In this document: one piece after another, positions 1 through 11,478 of the stretch
How the letters are laid out: each line of letters starts with the position of its first letter
Position numbering within the stretch: position 1 is the first letter of the stretch
Source: Scleromitrula shiraiana
Lineage: Eukaryota; Ascomycota; Leotiomycetes; Helotiales; Sclerotiniaceae
Length of the DNA stretch: 64,000 nucleotides
Direction: 5' to 3'
Assembly: GCA_028455995.1 (NCBI GenBank)
Contig: JABELC010000010.1
Location: 682,001 to 746,000 of the forward strand
Position numbers and translations under genes: made by a program
The notes under the pieces: model-generated
Told to the model about the DNA's origin: nothing
Databases searched by the model: none
Seen by the model: only the letters and a program-made list of their open reading frames with translations

Positions 1-1
1 T

Positions 2-794
2 GTTTCATTGGGTCCTTTCGCAAGTCATCAGACCGGTTATCAAGCAGCACTCTTCAACGAAATGATTACGGAGCTCTTCGAATTTGCCAACTACGAGAGT
101 GCTGTGGCAAAGCGATATGAGCAAGCTCTTAGAAAGTCCCTAAAGTATGGGGTTCGGATAACATATTGCGCGAGTATCGATGATCAGCTCGTATCAATTG
201 AGGTTCGTCGGATTTTATGTTCTTTGCAAATTGGGAAAAATTGCTAACAATGCCTTAGTCCGCGATTTTCTCTCCAGCAAACCATCCATATATCTATCGA
301 TCAGTATTTGTAGATGGACGAATACATGCTCCAGATTTCATAGCTCATTTAGTTGGTTTTGCATTAAAACTACGCAACCTAGGTGTCTCTGATCATGGCC
401 TTATTCGTGAGCTTTCGGCCCCTCTCGCTGGAAGTCTATACACGGGAGGTGGTCACTCTCGTTTGTATGATGACGAGAAAATTTACGAGTAATACTATCT
501 TCCCCGATATTTTGACCTTCACTAACATCATATAGTATGGCCATAGAGCATTCCCTCGCGACTACCTCAGTCCCTGATGTTCCACTACAAATGTCCCAAT
601 ACTCGCCCCCAACCAACGCAAATCCCTACGTGTTACCTTGGATCATGCGCGGAGTTCTGGAAGAAGAGTTTGTCAAGACGGAATTACACACTGAAGCAGT
701 AGAACTTTTGAAGCAATTCGATGATTGGAAACCGAGTACTAAGGTTTTGCAAGACGTCAAATACAGGCTAGAGGCCGTAAGGTCTAAACTATGA
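2..794 (+). CDS. YML020W-like conserved fungal protein, 3' part (5' end outside window)
   Basis: The reading frame is open from the first base, so the gene starts upstream of the window. Three exons fit: 2-202, 259-488 and 536-794, separated by GT-AG introns of 56 and 47 nt, the first with a gctaac branch sequence. The joined product contains, in order, a segment around ELFEFANYES, then ITYCASIDDQLVSIESAIFS, DHGLIRELSAPLAG, GGGHSRLYDDEKIYD and NPYVLPWIMRGVLEEE. This order and these motifs resemble the C-terminal half of the yeast YML020W family, which I recall as uncharacterised and probably alpha/beta-hydrolase-like; the IDDQLV segment would then sit near a catalytic acid. The function is unknown. 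The gene converges on the next one, with 304 bp between the stop codons. Family assignment is from memory of motif order and is fairly confident; the biochemical role is inference. Confidence 0.6.
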
Positions 795-1098
795 GTACAT
801 AATGGAAAGCATAAGATGAGGGGAGTCTTAGAAGGAGTTTTTTAGAGATTGTATATTAAGATTGACATTTCGGATTGTGCATAGGGGTGGCGTGGTTTTG
901 CATATGTAACATAGACAGGCAACTTGGTAGGCTGGATACATTGGGCATTGTGATAGCGTAGGCGCGGGGAACCTCTGTTTTTTATCGGGCTGGCTATTAG
1001 ATTATTTGTAATACGAAAGGTGACACCCTCAATGGGTATACAGTATACTACGTGAGATTCAATTATGATGTATTCCCGTCACTCGATGCTACATTTCC

Positions 1099-2332
1099 TT
1101 AATCCTTTTCCAACGAAACATTCCGAGCAAAATTACATAGTGGCCAAAAGCTACCCCCAAATTCCATATCATACCTAGATGAAAAATTGTCAGATTTTAT
1201 AGCAATCTGTAAAGACAAAAAAAGAGAAGGGGAAATTACCAATAATTAACCGCAACACAAATACCATCATCCCCACAACTTTGTCCTACCTTATGATACC
1301 AAAGAGCAGGTAAATATAGCATATCCCCCTTCTCCAAAGTCACATGCATTGGTTCCGCCAGATGCGAATATTTCGTTTTTCTGTTATCTGAATTATCCGG
1401 ATCCCATGTTGCGACTGGAAGATAGGCGGAAGGTGTATCGGGTTCGATGATCAGGTTTGTAGGATCAGAGGGTGAACGGATGTAGGAGGTTGAGACGAGA
1501 GGGACCTCATTGATGCAGGAGTGGAAGAGGGGCGGGAGGAGTGTGAAATGCTTGCGCCCGAGGACTTGGACGTATATGTTTTGGTATGGATCTTTGTGGA
1601 GTGATGTAAGGGAGTAAGAGTTTCCTATCCACTGAGGTTTGTGTGAGGTTTGTTGGTGTGGATGAGTGGATATCGGAGAATGGAACGAATTGAACTTACT
1701 AAATTTATGGCATCAGGGTCTTGTTCTAGTGCTATTCTAGCAAATGAGATATCTTGTTCGACATCAGAGAATAGTGATGAGTATTCGTTCCGAAGATTGT
1801 CGTTCTCTGTAATTGAAATGTATAGTTTAATATGTGGCAGTAAAACACAATCTGATGGAAACTCACGTGTCTGAGCATACCGAACCTCTTCCCCCTCGTT
1901 CCTCCCATCTCGCTCTTGTCTAGCCACATAATCAACAAATTCTGAAAATGGTTGCATTTCCTCCCACGGCTTCACAAACACCAAATCACCATCTTCATTC
2001 ACAGTAGGTGAATCTGCATTGCCATAGGGAGTCACTGCTACATTCACTGAATGCGAGGCGAGTGTAGATTTCAGATGGGTTAATGTCCATGTAGATGTTG
2101 CTTTCCACTACATTGTAGTTAGTATTAATATTTGGGTTGGAATATAGGAGTTCGGTAAGTAGATCCTTACATCTGAAGCAAACGCTCGTACGACAAAAGG
2201 CCGGTTTAAGGCGACATAGCGCATGAACTCTAGAGCAGAAGGTGGCTCATCTAGAACTGTAATAATGGAAGAATTTAACTCGTTATATGTGGTAAGCAGC
2301 TCTGTTATGGAATCTGAAGAATCTTGTTCCAT
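1099..2332 (-). CDS. JmjC/cupin-type 2-oxoglutarate oxygenase, JMJD7-like
   Basis: Five exons on the minus strand (2332-2171, 2107-1867, 1806-1700, 1631-1240, 1174-1099) join in frame through GT-AG introns of 60-68 nt to give 325 residues, close to the length of JMJD7 proteins. The N-terminal part has the family pattern EPPSALEFMRYVALNRPFVV followed by the W...W segment (WKATSTWTLTHL) and NVAVTPYGNAD. The Fe(II)-binding HxD is visible as SLHKDP (about residues 182-184), and the distal histidine as ALWYHKVGQ (about 282). Known relatives are Fe(II)/2-oxoglutarate-dependent lysyl hydroxylases; the natural substrate in fungi is not shown by sequence. The start is the first in-frame ATG; the upstream open extension has no ATG. 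A TGCTA pentanucleotide repeat lies about 100 bp upstream. Confidence 0.85.
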
Positions 2333-3032
2333 CGTGTTAATCTTGGTAGTTTTGGTTAGGGGGTGCTGTGACAAGCAGGCGGAAAAGTTTCTATGTGGAG
2401 AATTTTTAGAAATGCATCCACCAAGGGGCATGCTATGCTATGCTATGCTATGCTAATTCATATCACCACCACACCATATTAATTCCACAACTAATATTTT
2501 ACTTGTTCGTTATTGCATTAGACAATATGATTTTAAATCGTTAAACGTTAAGTCAGGCAACATGTTATTCTAATTGTTCGATTTATAGTTAGCTAATGAA
2601 TTACTGCTTGCCCCTAGTGCACCCACATCTGATACTCCAAAAGCTTGAGAACAATAGAAACGCCTACTCTTCTCCAAAATTTCCAACCCAAGCTTTCTAT
2701 CGAATATATCTAGAGCTTCTAGAATAGCGGTGTAAATAAGAATCCTTTGTAGAGAATCACATATACTTGCCGAGGAATTGGTTCTATAAAGTCGAAGGAA
2801 GTTCAAAAGCAAGAAACTGCCATTCTTGTGTACAAATTCATTGCTTCTAATTTATGCATCAATGGTGTGTGCTATGTGATCTAGTTATACACATACGGAA
2901 CTTAAAAGTATGCTATTCCTCTGAAATTCCAAGTAACCAAAAAACTGCAAACCCTTGGGTATACCTTTACTCCGAACAAAACATGCATATGCACTATTCC
3001 TTATCCTTAGTATCTCACCCATTCAAACAATC
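2333..3032. other. intergenic region, Cdt2-like 3' end to JMJD7-like 5' end
   Basis: About 700 bp between two minus-strand genes. It holds the TGCTA repeat and one 80-codon minus-strand reading frame (2570-2812) with no recognisable domain, which I do not call a gene. Confidence 0.5.
2431..2455. repeat. (TGCTA)5 microsatellite
   Basis: Five perfect tandem copies of a pentanucleotide. The same motif in the opposite orientation recurs as (CATAG)6 at 58121-58150. Confidence 0.95.
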
Positions 3033-5216
3033 CTACTCCTCAGTATCATAATCTTCTCCAATATCCGCCCAACCAGAACGCCATCTTTTGCCCTCGCCTT
3101 CACCACCCGTCCTTAATTCTCTCGCATCATCACCCTCTCGCCAGCACCTGACGTTCCAATCATCGTCCGCACAGATTAGCTCTCCATTACTCGTCCAACT
3201 TAAGGAACTCACTTCCATTCCATGACCTCTAATCAGAGCAGTTCCATGTGTATAGATTGGAATCGAGTCGTCGCTTATGCTACATTCCTTGTTGGTTGAT
3301 AGTATCTCCGATCGTGGCAAAGGGCTCGACCGGAATGACCGAGAAGAGTGTTGACCTGATAGAATTCCAGAACGCATCCCTCTATTTGCCAGAGTATTTA
3401 AGTAGCGTTCATCGGTTGGAAATAAGATCGGCGTTCCATCATTACTTCCGCAAGCCAAAAGTTCTGTGTGGCCGCCGCGAGCTTTACGAATTGCAGATTT
3501 GACATAGAAAGTTGAGACGTGAAATGAAGGGTGTTGAAATCCATAAAGTGGGCCAGCACCCTCTTGAGTTGGGCGTAAAATAGCTCTCTTGTTATCGGTA
3601 GATTCAAGCTCTGGTGCGCGACCAAGAACCAAATGCGAGGTAGAATAAGCATATACTGTATTATCCTTGCAAACAGTATAAAACCTATTACCATCACTAC
3701 TCATGTTGAGAGAAGTGACACCAAATGGACGGTTTCCGATATGAGAAGGGGGTGGAGTTGTGCAAGAGATTGGTTGAACACCCCTGCGCTTAGCGGGTAG
3801 AGTGCGAATATCCCAAAGCTTCACGACAGAATCCTTTTCAGATGCCGTCAATAAAAGATGCTCTCGGCCAGGTGGTAAGAACTGAATAGCTGTAACAGAT
3901 ATACCAGTCCGTCCTGGGCTATCTCTGCTAGGACCAAGTTGTGATACACGCGAGTGATCATGCGCATTCATAATGCTGTTAATATTACCGCAAGGATTAG
4001 GGGTCGCTACACCTGGCAACTTTTGCATATCAAGAACGGAACAAACATCTCCCTTACACCTTAAATCCCATATTTGAACACAGCCGTCCCGACCTGAAGT
4101 AGCAAGTATATTCTTGTTATTCGCACCAGGTTGGAACCTGACTTGTTTCAAGGTAGCAATATGTCCGGAAAGAATAGATATCGTAGTTTGCGTGACCATA
4201 TCCGTGACCTTGGCGGACTGATCTCCAGATGCTGTTGCTAGTAAAGCATCGTCGTCGGAGAGCGCAATATCGATGATTGCGTTTTTGTGAATCCGCCATG
4301 CGAGGTATGGCTGACTAAATGAATGGTCCTTCTTCTCGGATTCAACAAGTCGAATATATCCTTCGTCATCGCCAATCGCTACAAGAGAGTTTGCTTCATC
4401 GAATATCAGTATGGATCTGAGCTTTCAGTACATTAATAGTTAGACTTACTGTTTAGACCACCGTTAGAGAAAGGTATTGCGGCTCTGTTTTCTGTGAAAC
4501 TCCTGGAGTGGTGTATATCTTCGGGTCTGCTGTAGAACGAAGCGGTTTCATCTCGCCAGTCTAGATACAAATTAGCCAGTCCTTATGTCACAATCGACTT
4601 TCAACTTACCGTTAACTGGATACGCGAGATTCGGCTGCCTTGACCTGGAGGTACCTAGGCTTAACTGTAATAATCTGGCATTGAGACCCCTATTCTCGAA
4701 TGGGATAATACGTTCAATGGGTTGTTTCGGTTCAATGACGATATTTGAAGTGGTCTTTTCTTCAATTACGTGTAGTTTTATGTCTGGAAATGGCGATATC
4801 AAAGGGTCGGTAGGGATTTGCATGCGAACCTTGTCATCGTCAAGATTGTGACCGTTGGCATTCGTCTTCCTTCTCTTAAACTCTCTAGGCGAAGAGGGAG
4901 GCTCATTCTCTTGATCTTGCACCCTCGTAAACTTAGGAGGTTTTAACGGGCTAGATTGTGTTTCTTGGCGATTGTTGACTATGTTTTTCAAAGCTCGACT
5001 TGAAGGAGATGACATAGATCCCGTTCTCTTGGTATCAAAAAATCTGCTGAATCTTCTTGGGGTAATTGAAGGTTGACGCCGTTCTTTCCTCGATACTATC
5101 CTGCTCGGCGAGGTATGCCTAGGAAGCTGAGGGGATTGACTTGCTGTACGCAGGCCATCATCCTGAGAGGATGATAGATCTATTGGATGAGATATACTTG
5201 GTGGTGAAGACATCAT
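3033..5216 (-). CDS. Cdt2-type WD40 protein (CRL4 ubiquitin-ligase substrate receptor)
   Basis: Three exons (5216-4610, 4560-4450, 4393-3033) give 692 residues. The N-terminal 200 residues are Ser/Pro/Arg-rich and look disordered, with many basic and SP/TP sites. The rest is a WD40 propeller: GDDEGYIRLVES, SGDQSAKV, SGRDGCVQIWDLR, SEKDSVVKLWDIR, CGSNDGTPILF and ICADDDWNVRCW. Two blades end in WDxR, the DWD signature used to dock on DDB1. In fission yeast and animals Cdt2 directs CRL4 to destroy Cdt1, Set8 or Spd1 during S phase and repair. The third exon stays in frame only if the 3' splice site is the GAAG at 4394; the nearer CTCAG at 4417 breaks the frame. The start is ATGATG, 414 bp from the divergent SPB1 start, implying a shared promoter. 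Assignment to Cdt2 rather than another WD40 protein is probable, not certain. Confidence 0.75.
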
Positions 5217-5630
5217 GATGAGTTGAAGGGCAAGGGGATATCGATTGTTCGAACTTGGTTATTGTAAAAACATGCCGGTTGAGGATTGGATCATTCGTAG
5301 AGATATAGAAGAGAATATAATATTATTCAGGAAAACAGAAGAATATGCAGAGTCGCAGAACGACATCAAAACCTTGGAAGCCGAGGAACGCCAAAACGCG
5401 TTCATATCAGAACAACTAATTAAGCAATCCCTGTCTCGTGTTTTGAACTCAAAAGGCCATTTAAGTTGTAATGACTAATCAAGTACCCCATATTGTTATC
5501 ACCACGTGAAACTATCGTTGATAAGTAATTTGAAATTTTTATGAATTTATTTTTCTTTTAAGGGCGATCTAAATATCGATACAGTCTCTTGTACAGCACA
5601 CTCCCCTCAACCCATTGTCAATTTGGAATC
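5217..5630. promoter_or_regulatory. divergent promoter region between the Cdt2-like gene and SPB1
   Basis: 414 bp separate the two start codons, so both promoters must lie here. A 77-codon plus-strand frame in it has no recognisable features. An A/T-rich stretch with T runs sits at about 5525-5560, followed by CT-rich leader sequence before the SPB1 ATG. No specific binding site is claimed. Confidence 0.5.
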
Positions 5631-8237
5631 ATGGGTATCCAAAAGAAACATGGAAAGGGTCGTCTCGATAAGTGGTACAAATTGGCCAAGGAGAAGGGAT
5701 ATCGTGCCAGAGCTGCATTTAAGTTGATTCAGTTGAACAAGAAATATGGATTTTTGGAAAAGAGCAAGGTCTTGTTGGATCTTTGCGCTGCTCCTGGAGT
5801 AAGTAAACCTTCCATAATTATTTGAAATGCTTCTAATTATCATAGTCATGGTGTCAAGTTGCAGCAGAGGTGATGCCTGTGAGCAGTTTAATTGTCGGTG
5901 TTGATCTTTCTCCCATCAAACCAATTCCACGAGTTATTACCTTCCAGAGCGATATTACTACCGAGAAGTGTCGCGCCACTATTCGATCACATCTGAAGAC
6001 ATGGAAAGCGGATACAGTACTACACGATGGTGCACCAAATGTTGGTACTGCTTGGGTCCAGGATTCTTTCAACCAAGCCGAATTGGCTCTTCAATCTATG
6101 AAACTTGCGACAGAATTTCTTGCTGAAGGTGGTACATTCGTTACGAAGGTGTTTAGATCCAAAGATTATAACAGTTTGTTGTGGGTTTTCAATCAACTTT
6201 TCACCAAGGTCGAGGCAACCAAACCTCCTTCGTCTAGAAATGTTTCCGCGGAAATTTTCGTTGTATGTCAGGGATTCAAGGCACCGAAGAGAATCGATCC
6301 CAAGTTCTTGGATCCTCGATCAGTTTTTGCAGAGCTCTCCGATCCCACACCCAACAACGAAGCTAAGGTTTTCAATCCGGAAATCAAGAAGCGTAAGAGA
6401 GACGGTTATGAGGATGGGAACATGACGCAATTCAAAGAGATCACTGCAAGCGAATTCATACAAACAACCGATCCTATAGCGATTCTTGGTAGCATGAATC
6501 GATTGAGTTTCCAACAACCACCGAACGGAGATGTGGCACTTGCGGCATTGGATAAACTTCCGGAGACCACCAAGGAGATCCGCGATTGCTGTGCAGATTT
6601 GAGAGTGCTTGGACGAAAAGAATTCCGAAATCTTCTTAGATGGAGATTGAAAGTACGCGAGTTGTTCGGATTCGCTACCAAGAAAACGAAGGAGCCGGAA
6701 GAAGTAGCCGAAGTAGAAGACATGGATGAAGAGTTGAAAATTCAAGAGGAATTACAAGCCATGAGCGAAAAGGAGAGCGCTCGCAAGAAGCGTGAGAAGA
6801 GAAAGGAAAACGAGAAGAAGCAGAGGGAAATTGTACGATTGCAATTACACATGACAGCACCGACAGATATCGGTTTAGAGCAAGCAGGACCAAACGGAGA
6901 AGGCGCAATGTTTGGACTCAAAGCTATCGACAAGTCAGGCGCCGCAGCAGTAAACAAGATCGCCAAAGGAAAGATGGTCTTCCTGAAAGAGTCAGATAAC
7001 AAAAAGGACCATGATAGTGGTTTTGGCTCCGAGACTGAGGAGAGTGACGATGAACAAGATCGACTCGATAGAGAGCTTGACTCCATGTATGAACAATACC
7101 AAGAACGGAAGTCTGATGCAGATGCGAAATTTCGTGCCAAGAAAGCAAGGAAGGAGCATGAAGATGGAGACTGGGAAGGATTTTCAGCCGAGGAGAATCA
7201 GAGCGATGATGGCCATTTGGAAGAGGATAGTAGTGATGAGTCTGATGATGATGAGGCACCATCAAAACAGTCATTGCTTACTGATCTGGATCGCACTGAA
7301 AGGAAGGCTGGCGGGTTATCTAAAAGAGCATCTCAATTTTTCGATCAAGATATTTTCAAGGATATTGGAGGTATACCAGAGGAAGAGGAAGAAGAGGAAG
7401 AGGTTGAGGAAGAAGACGAGGAGATTCAAGCAGACCTCGATCAACTCGATTCGATCATGAAAGACCGAAAGGTGGACGAGGTTGAGGAGGAGGAAGACTC
7501 CGACGAGATTATGGAAGATGCGCAAGAAGAAGAAGATAGTAGCGACGATGAAGACAGCTTTGAAGTGGTAAAACGCAAGGATGGTGAAGCTCAATGGGAA
7601 GATGAAGAGCCAAGGAAAGATGGAAGATTAGGTATTTACAACTGTTTTTTTCGTGAATTGCATGCATTACTAATACCAAATAGACATCGACATTATCACA
7701 GCCGAAGCCATGACTCTAGCTCAACAAATTGCATCAGGCCAGAAATCTATGTATGATTTGGCTGATGAAAATTTCAACAAATACGCGTTCAAAGACCGTG
7801 ATGGTCTTCCAGACTGGTTCCTTGATGATGAAGGAAAACACGACAAACCCCATCGACCTATCTCAGCAACCGCAGCTGCAGCCATCAAAGAAAAGATGCG
7901 AGCTTTGAACGCTCGTCCTATCAAGAAGGTTCGCGAAGCTAAAGACAGGAAGAAGTTCAAGGCTGCTCAAAGATTAGAGAAATTAAGGAAGAAGAGTGCA
8001 CTATTGGCGGATGAAGAAGGAATGACGGAGAAGGAAAAGGCAAACAGTATTACCAAGTTGATGAGCAAGGCCGCAAAGAAGAAGCCTAAGCAAAACGTGA
8101 AGGTTGTGGTCGCGAGAGGTGGCAATAGAGGTATTGCGGGTAGACCAAGAGGCGTGAAGGGTAAATATAAGATCGTAGATGCGAGATTGAAGAAGGATGT
8201 TAGGGGTGAGAAGAGAGCGGCTAAAAAGAGGAAGTGA
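5631..8237 (+). CDS. SPB1: Spb1, 25S rRNA 2'-O-methyltransferase (FtsJ family), ribosome biogenesis
   Basis: Exons 5631-5798, 5846-7631 and 7684-8237 join in frame to 835 residues, nearly the length of yeast Spb1 (841). The N-terminal FtsJ domain shows RARAAFKLIQLN, the SAM-binding LLDLCAAPGSWCQVA (about residues 48-62, split by intron 1) and HDGAPNVG. A DUF3381-like middle and long Glu/Asp- and Lys-rich stretches follow. The C-terminal Spb1_C domain includes FKDRDGLPDWFLDDE and ends in a very basic tail. In yeast Spb1 methylates the 25S rRNA A-loop and is needed for 60S subunit assembly in the nucleolus. Intron 2 (52 nt) opens at TTAG|gtattt. The start ATG has context AATCATGG and begins the conserved MGIQKKHGKGRLDKWY. 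Confidence 0.97.
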
Positions 8238-8601
8238 GGGAGTTAATAAGTACAGATTTGTATTGAATAAGTTATTGTTCGTGCTCTAGAAAGCACATAT
8301 TTATATTTACATACCATAAAGAACACATTCTTTAATTCTCTCCCATTCAATGAAGCTTCCCAAACTATTTAATGCGCAAATGTCATCCGCATACAGCAAT
8401 CTTTCTCAGCAGTAAAACATGACATTGTGAGGCCACAAACAACCTCTAGATATGCGCTCTTTCCTGGCCATTTATCTTCTTAAATTCGAGTGCGAGCATA
8501 TTTAAAGAATTCTGAATATTTATCGTGTCTATAAGTGCCATGAATCCTTTCTTTCCTTCTTTCCACAAGATTCTAGAAAAAAATGGCAAAAAAAGACAAG
8601 A
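8238..8601. other. intergenic, SPB1 3' side to 5S rRNA
   Basis: Contains the SPB1 3' untranslated region and, at 8588-8594, an A7 run that reads as a T7 Pol III terminator for the minus-strand 5S gene. I see no other gene. Confidence 0.6.
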
Positions 8602-8721
8602 AACATACAACAGTGGGGATTCGCTGGTGGTCACCCACCCAACTACTAATCCACCGATTCAAGGCTTGTGTATGGCAGAGCGGACGGGATGCCCAATTTT
8701 CCTTGATCTATGGTCGTATGT
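8602..8721 (-). rRNA. 5S ribosomal RNA gene
   Basis: Read on the minus strand, the sequence begins ACATACGACCATA and ends GTTGTATGTT, the standard fungal 5S termini, which pair as helix I. It contains the conserved CCCGTCCGCTC, TTAGTAGTTGGGTGGGTGAC and CACCAGCGAATCCC blocks that include the internal Pol III control region. Length is 119-120 nt as expected. Helix II differs from the Neurospora sequence I recall but remains paired: GATCAAGG with CCTTGAATC (plus-strand 8701-8708 with 8656-8664). A T-run terminator follows. Dispersed single 5S genes are normal in Pezizomycotina. The intact pairing argues for a working gene rather than a pseudogene. Confidence 0.92.
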
Positions 8722-9772
8722 GCAAGAACCGTGTTCTCTTGACTTTATATAGATGATATTTTTTAATGTGCTGATATTCAAGTATACTGCTCATTGTAGA
8801 AATGATAGTTCGATAGTATGATATTGGAAAACATACGTAGATTATGTAGATATAGAGAATATACCTATGTATTTACAACTAACTGATCAAGCAACAATAA
8901 AATACAATGGCACTCATATTATCATGCTGGGCAAGTAATACCGTCATTCCAACAATATACCAACATCAGTATGAATTTGTAGTGGTGGTCAACCTCATTA
9001 AGCTTATTTTACCCTGACAAACCCAAAGTTTTGTCAGCACGGTGCATGTGCATAGTAGATCAATAGCTGGAAGCTCAATCATATATGCTAGAACATAGGA
9101 TGGGTGGAGATTTATTACTGCGGACTCTCAAGCAAGCCGGTTCAGTTCATGATCCATAATGCATAAGCCGGTCATTGAAATGAATAGCACAGTCCGGTAT
9201 CGCCAAGTGAGTGCATAGAATGTACAGATGTTGCTGTCGCCCAGAGATTCAGGATTAGAATCGATAGTACAGTCTCTGTCGTCTTGTCTTCGGTCCCGGC
9301 TCGGGAGTTCTCGGTCAAGCAATGTCATCATACCTTGTACCGCGTGCAGTGCATAAACAAAAAAAATTAATCGCAATCTGAAAACAGTGCTGGCTAGTGA
9401 ATCTTTGAGGAGGCCATCAAGGTGCTCTTTCGCTCTTTTGAAGTATATCATGTAGAAGTGAAAGGTATTCCTTTTCACGATTTCTACACTTTGTCAGTCA
9501 AGTTTTGTATCTATCCCATTCTCTTTCATTCTGAGGTAAGCTCTGCATTCCAGCCAAGATCGAAGGAGGGGATTTACAAAACAGTAGACCGGTTGCTGAT
9601 CAATGCTTTATTTAGATAGGGATATTCATGCACACCTCTTATCTTTTGCAACACACATCGAATCGTGACCATTACACCATCTGTGCATCTCTCCATTGCA
9701 CCCTCGCATCCTCATCCTCGCACAAAAAAATCGTTAAAACGTCATTTCTGTACGACCGACGACGAATCACGA
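8722..9772. other. intergenic region between 5S gene and PPN2-like gene
   Basis: About 1 kb with no supportable gene. Reading frames present are short and featureless. The last 150 bp before the ATG are CT/CA-rich and are likely promoter or leader. Confidence 0.5.
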
Positions 9773-10917
9773 ATGCCCCCATTACCGGTCCACGAAAAGG
9801 AGTTGTTGGAGATGCGACAGAGAAGGCCTAGATCGAAAAAATATTTGACTCTTTATCTTGTGCTGCTATTGTCATGTTCGTGGTTTCTATATACATTTCT
9901 ACTCAGAAATTCCCATAAAGAACCGATGCTGGATGAGAAGGGATTCGTAATGCAACCAATCGAGGAGGGTGAATATGGCACAAATGCTCAGCCAGCATTT
10001 ACAGATATGATACATCTGATGAATCTTCCCTCGGATTATCTACCGCAGACTGGGAAACACAGGAAAGCCAATAGGTTGGTAATTGTGGGAGATGTGCATG
10101 GAATGAAAGATGCGTTGGTCGATCTACTAGCCAAAGTAAATTTCGATGAGAAACACGATCATTTGATATTTGCAGGAGATATGATATCCAAGGGGCCCGA
10201 TTCCCCTGGTGTGGTTGATCTCGCGATGAAACTTGGTGCCTCAGCAGTCCGCGGTAACCATGAGGATAGAATAATTCTCGCACATGCGGATATGGTATCT
10301 CAACATGTGGAACTGGAGATGGACTCACCAGGACCAAGCGAGGATCCGGAAAAGAAAGAAGATGGATTGGAGGAGTTGAGTTTTAGCCATGGAGATTATA
10401 AGGATAGAGCATTGGTGAGAGCATTGGGCGAGAGGAGAATAAAATGGTTGAAGAAATGTCCGGTTATATTAAGAGTGGGGCATTTGGAAGGAATGGAAGA
10501 AGTGGTCGTGGTCCATGCTGGACTTACTCCTGGCGTGAAGCTAGAGAAGCAGGATCCGTCTATGGTTATGAATATGAGGACAATGGTTGATGGGGTACCC
10601 ACCGACGAACGGGACGGAAAGCCCTGGACTAAAGTGAGTTTTCCCTATTCCATCCCATTCCCAACCAACTTAGGTTTAATGCTAATTTTGCATAGGTCTG
10701 GAACAAATACCAGAAAAAACTCCCAAAGAAAGAACGAACAACAGTAATATTTGGCCACGATTCCAAACGCGGTTTATGCTTAGATAAATACAGCATGGGT
10801 ATCGACACCTCCTGCATAAAAGGGGGCAAACTCACCGCCGTTATCATCGAGGGTGGCAATTCGCAGAGCAAGCATAAAGTTGTGCATGTTAATTGTAAAG
10901 ATGGGAGAAAGAATTAG
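9773..10917 (+). CDS. PPN2: vacuolar-type endopolyphosphatase, calcineurin-like phosphoesterase (PPN2-like)
   Basis: Two exons (9773-10633, 10696-10917) give 360 residues. A single hydrophobic segment (YLTLYLVLLLSCSWFLYTFL, about residues 24-43) after a basic N-terminus indicates a type II membrane anchor. The metallophosphatase motifs follow in order: GDVHG (about 105), GDMISKG (about 134), GNHED (about 160), VHAGL and FGHDSKRG. The closest family I know is yeast Ppn2 (YNL217W), a Zn-dependent endopolyphosphatase of the vacuole that cuts inorganic polyphosphate. An in-frame extension upstream to 9665 lacks conserved features, so I use the ATG of MPPLPVHEKELLEM. The intron is 62 nt with a gctaat branch sequence. 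Symbol by similarity. Confidence 0.85.
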
Positions 10918-11478
10918 AGGGTGTGGTGTGGTTTGAATGATATGATATTTTATTCGGGGTGGGAGATTTCAAAATTGCATTAGATACCATTTATTTGCAT
11001 TGCATGTTCGGCGTTTTTGGTATATATTAGGATAGGGTGGGATGAATGAGGTATTGATGTTGTGGAAGAATAAGAAATAAGAGAGAAGCGCGGATTTGGG
11101 GTTATATATATGAGATGAGATGATTTGGATGCATTACTATTAGCATCGGGAGCTTATCTGCAAGTGCCCTCTTGAGTTTCACAAGATATTTCATTGCTGT
11201 TATATATGTTGCATTGGTTTGTGTTCAAGTGGTTAGTTCATGGAGGACAGCATACACAAAGTAAAGGTTTGTGGCATGCATGGATGGTTTCGTTCATTTG
11301 TTACTTGTACAGCTATTACGCAAAGTAAAGTACTAAATCAATGTATTATAAGTACATGCAAACAATCTCTTCGAAAACCATTTCAATTAAGAAGAAACTC
11401 ATCAAATAATGATATATTGCATCCCATACTATCACCGAAAAGCAATCCCCAGAATCAATCAACCAACCCCTCTCAAAC
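10918..11478. other. intergenic region between converging genes
   Basis: About 560 bp of 3' flanks between a plus-strand and a minus-strand gene. Nothing else is recognisable. Confidence 0.5.

Noticed and set aside
2570..2812. 80-codon minus-strand frame between the JMJD7-like and Cdt2-like genes
   Set aside because: No domain, no splice continuation and a composition typical of chance frames in AT-rich DNA.
5245..5478. 77-codon plus-strand frame in the SPB1/Cdt2 divergent promoter
   Set aside because: Lies wholly inside a 414-bp divergent promoter, has no recognisable features and does not splice to SPB1.
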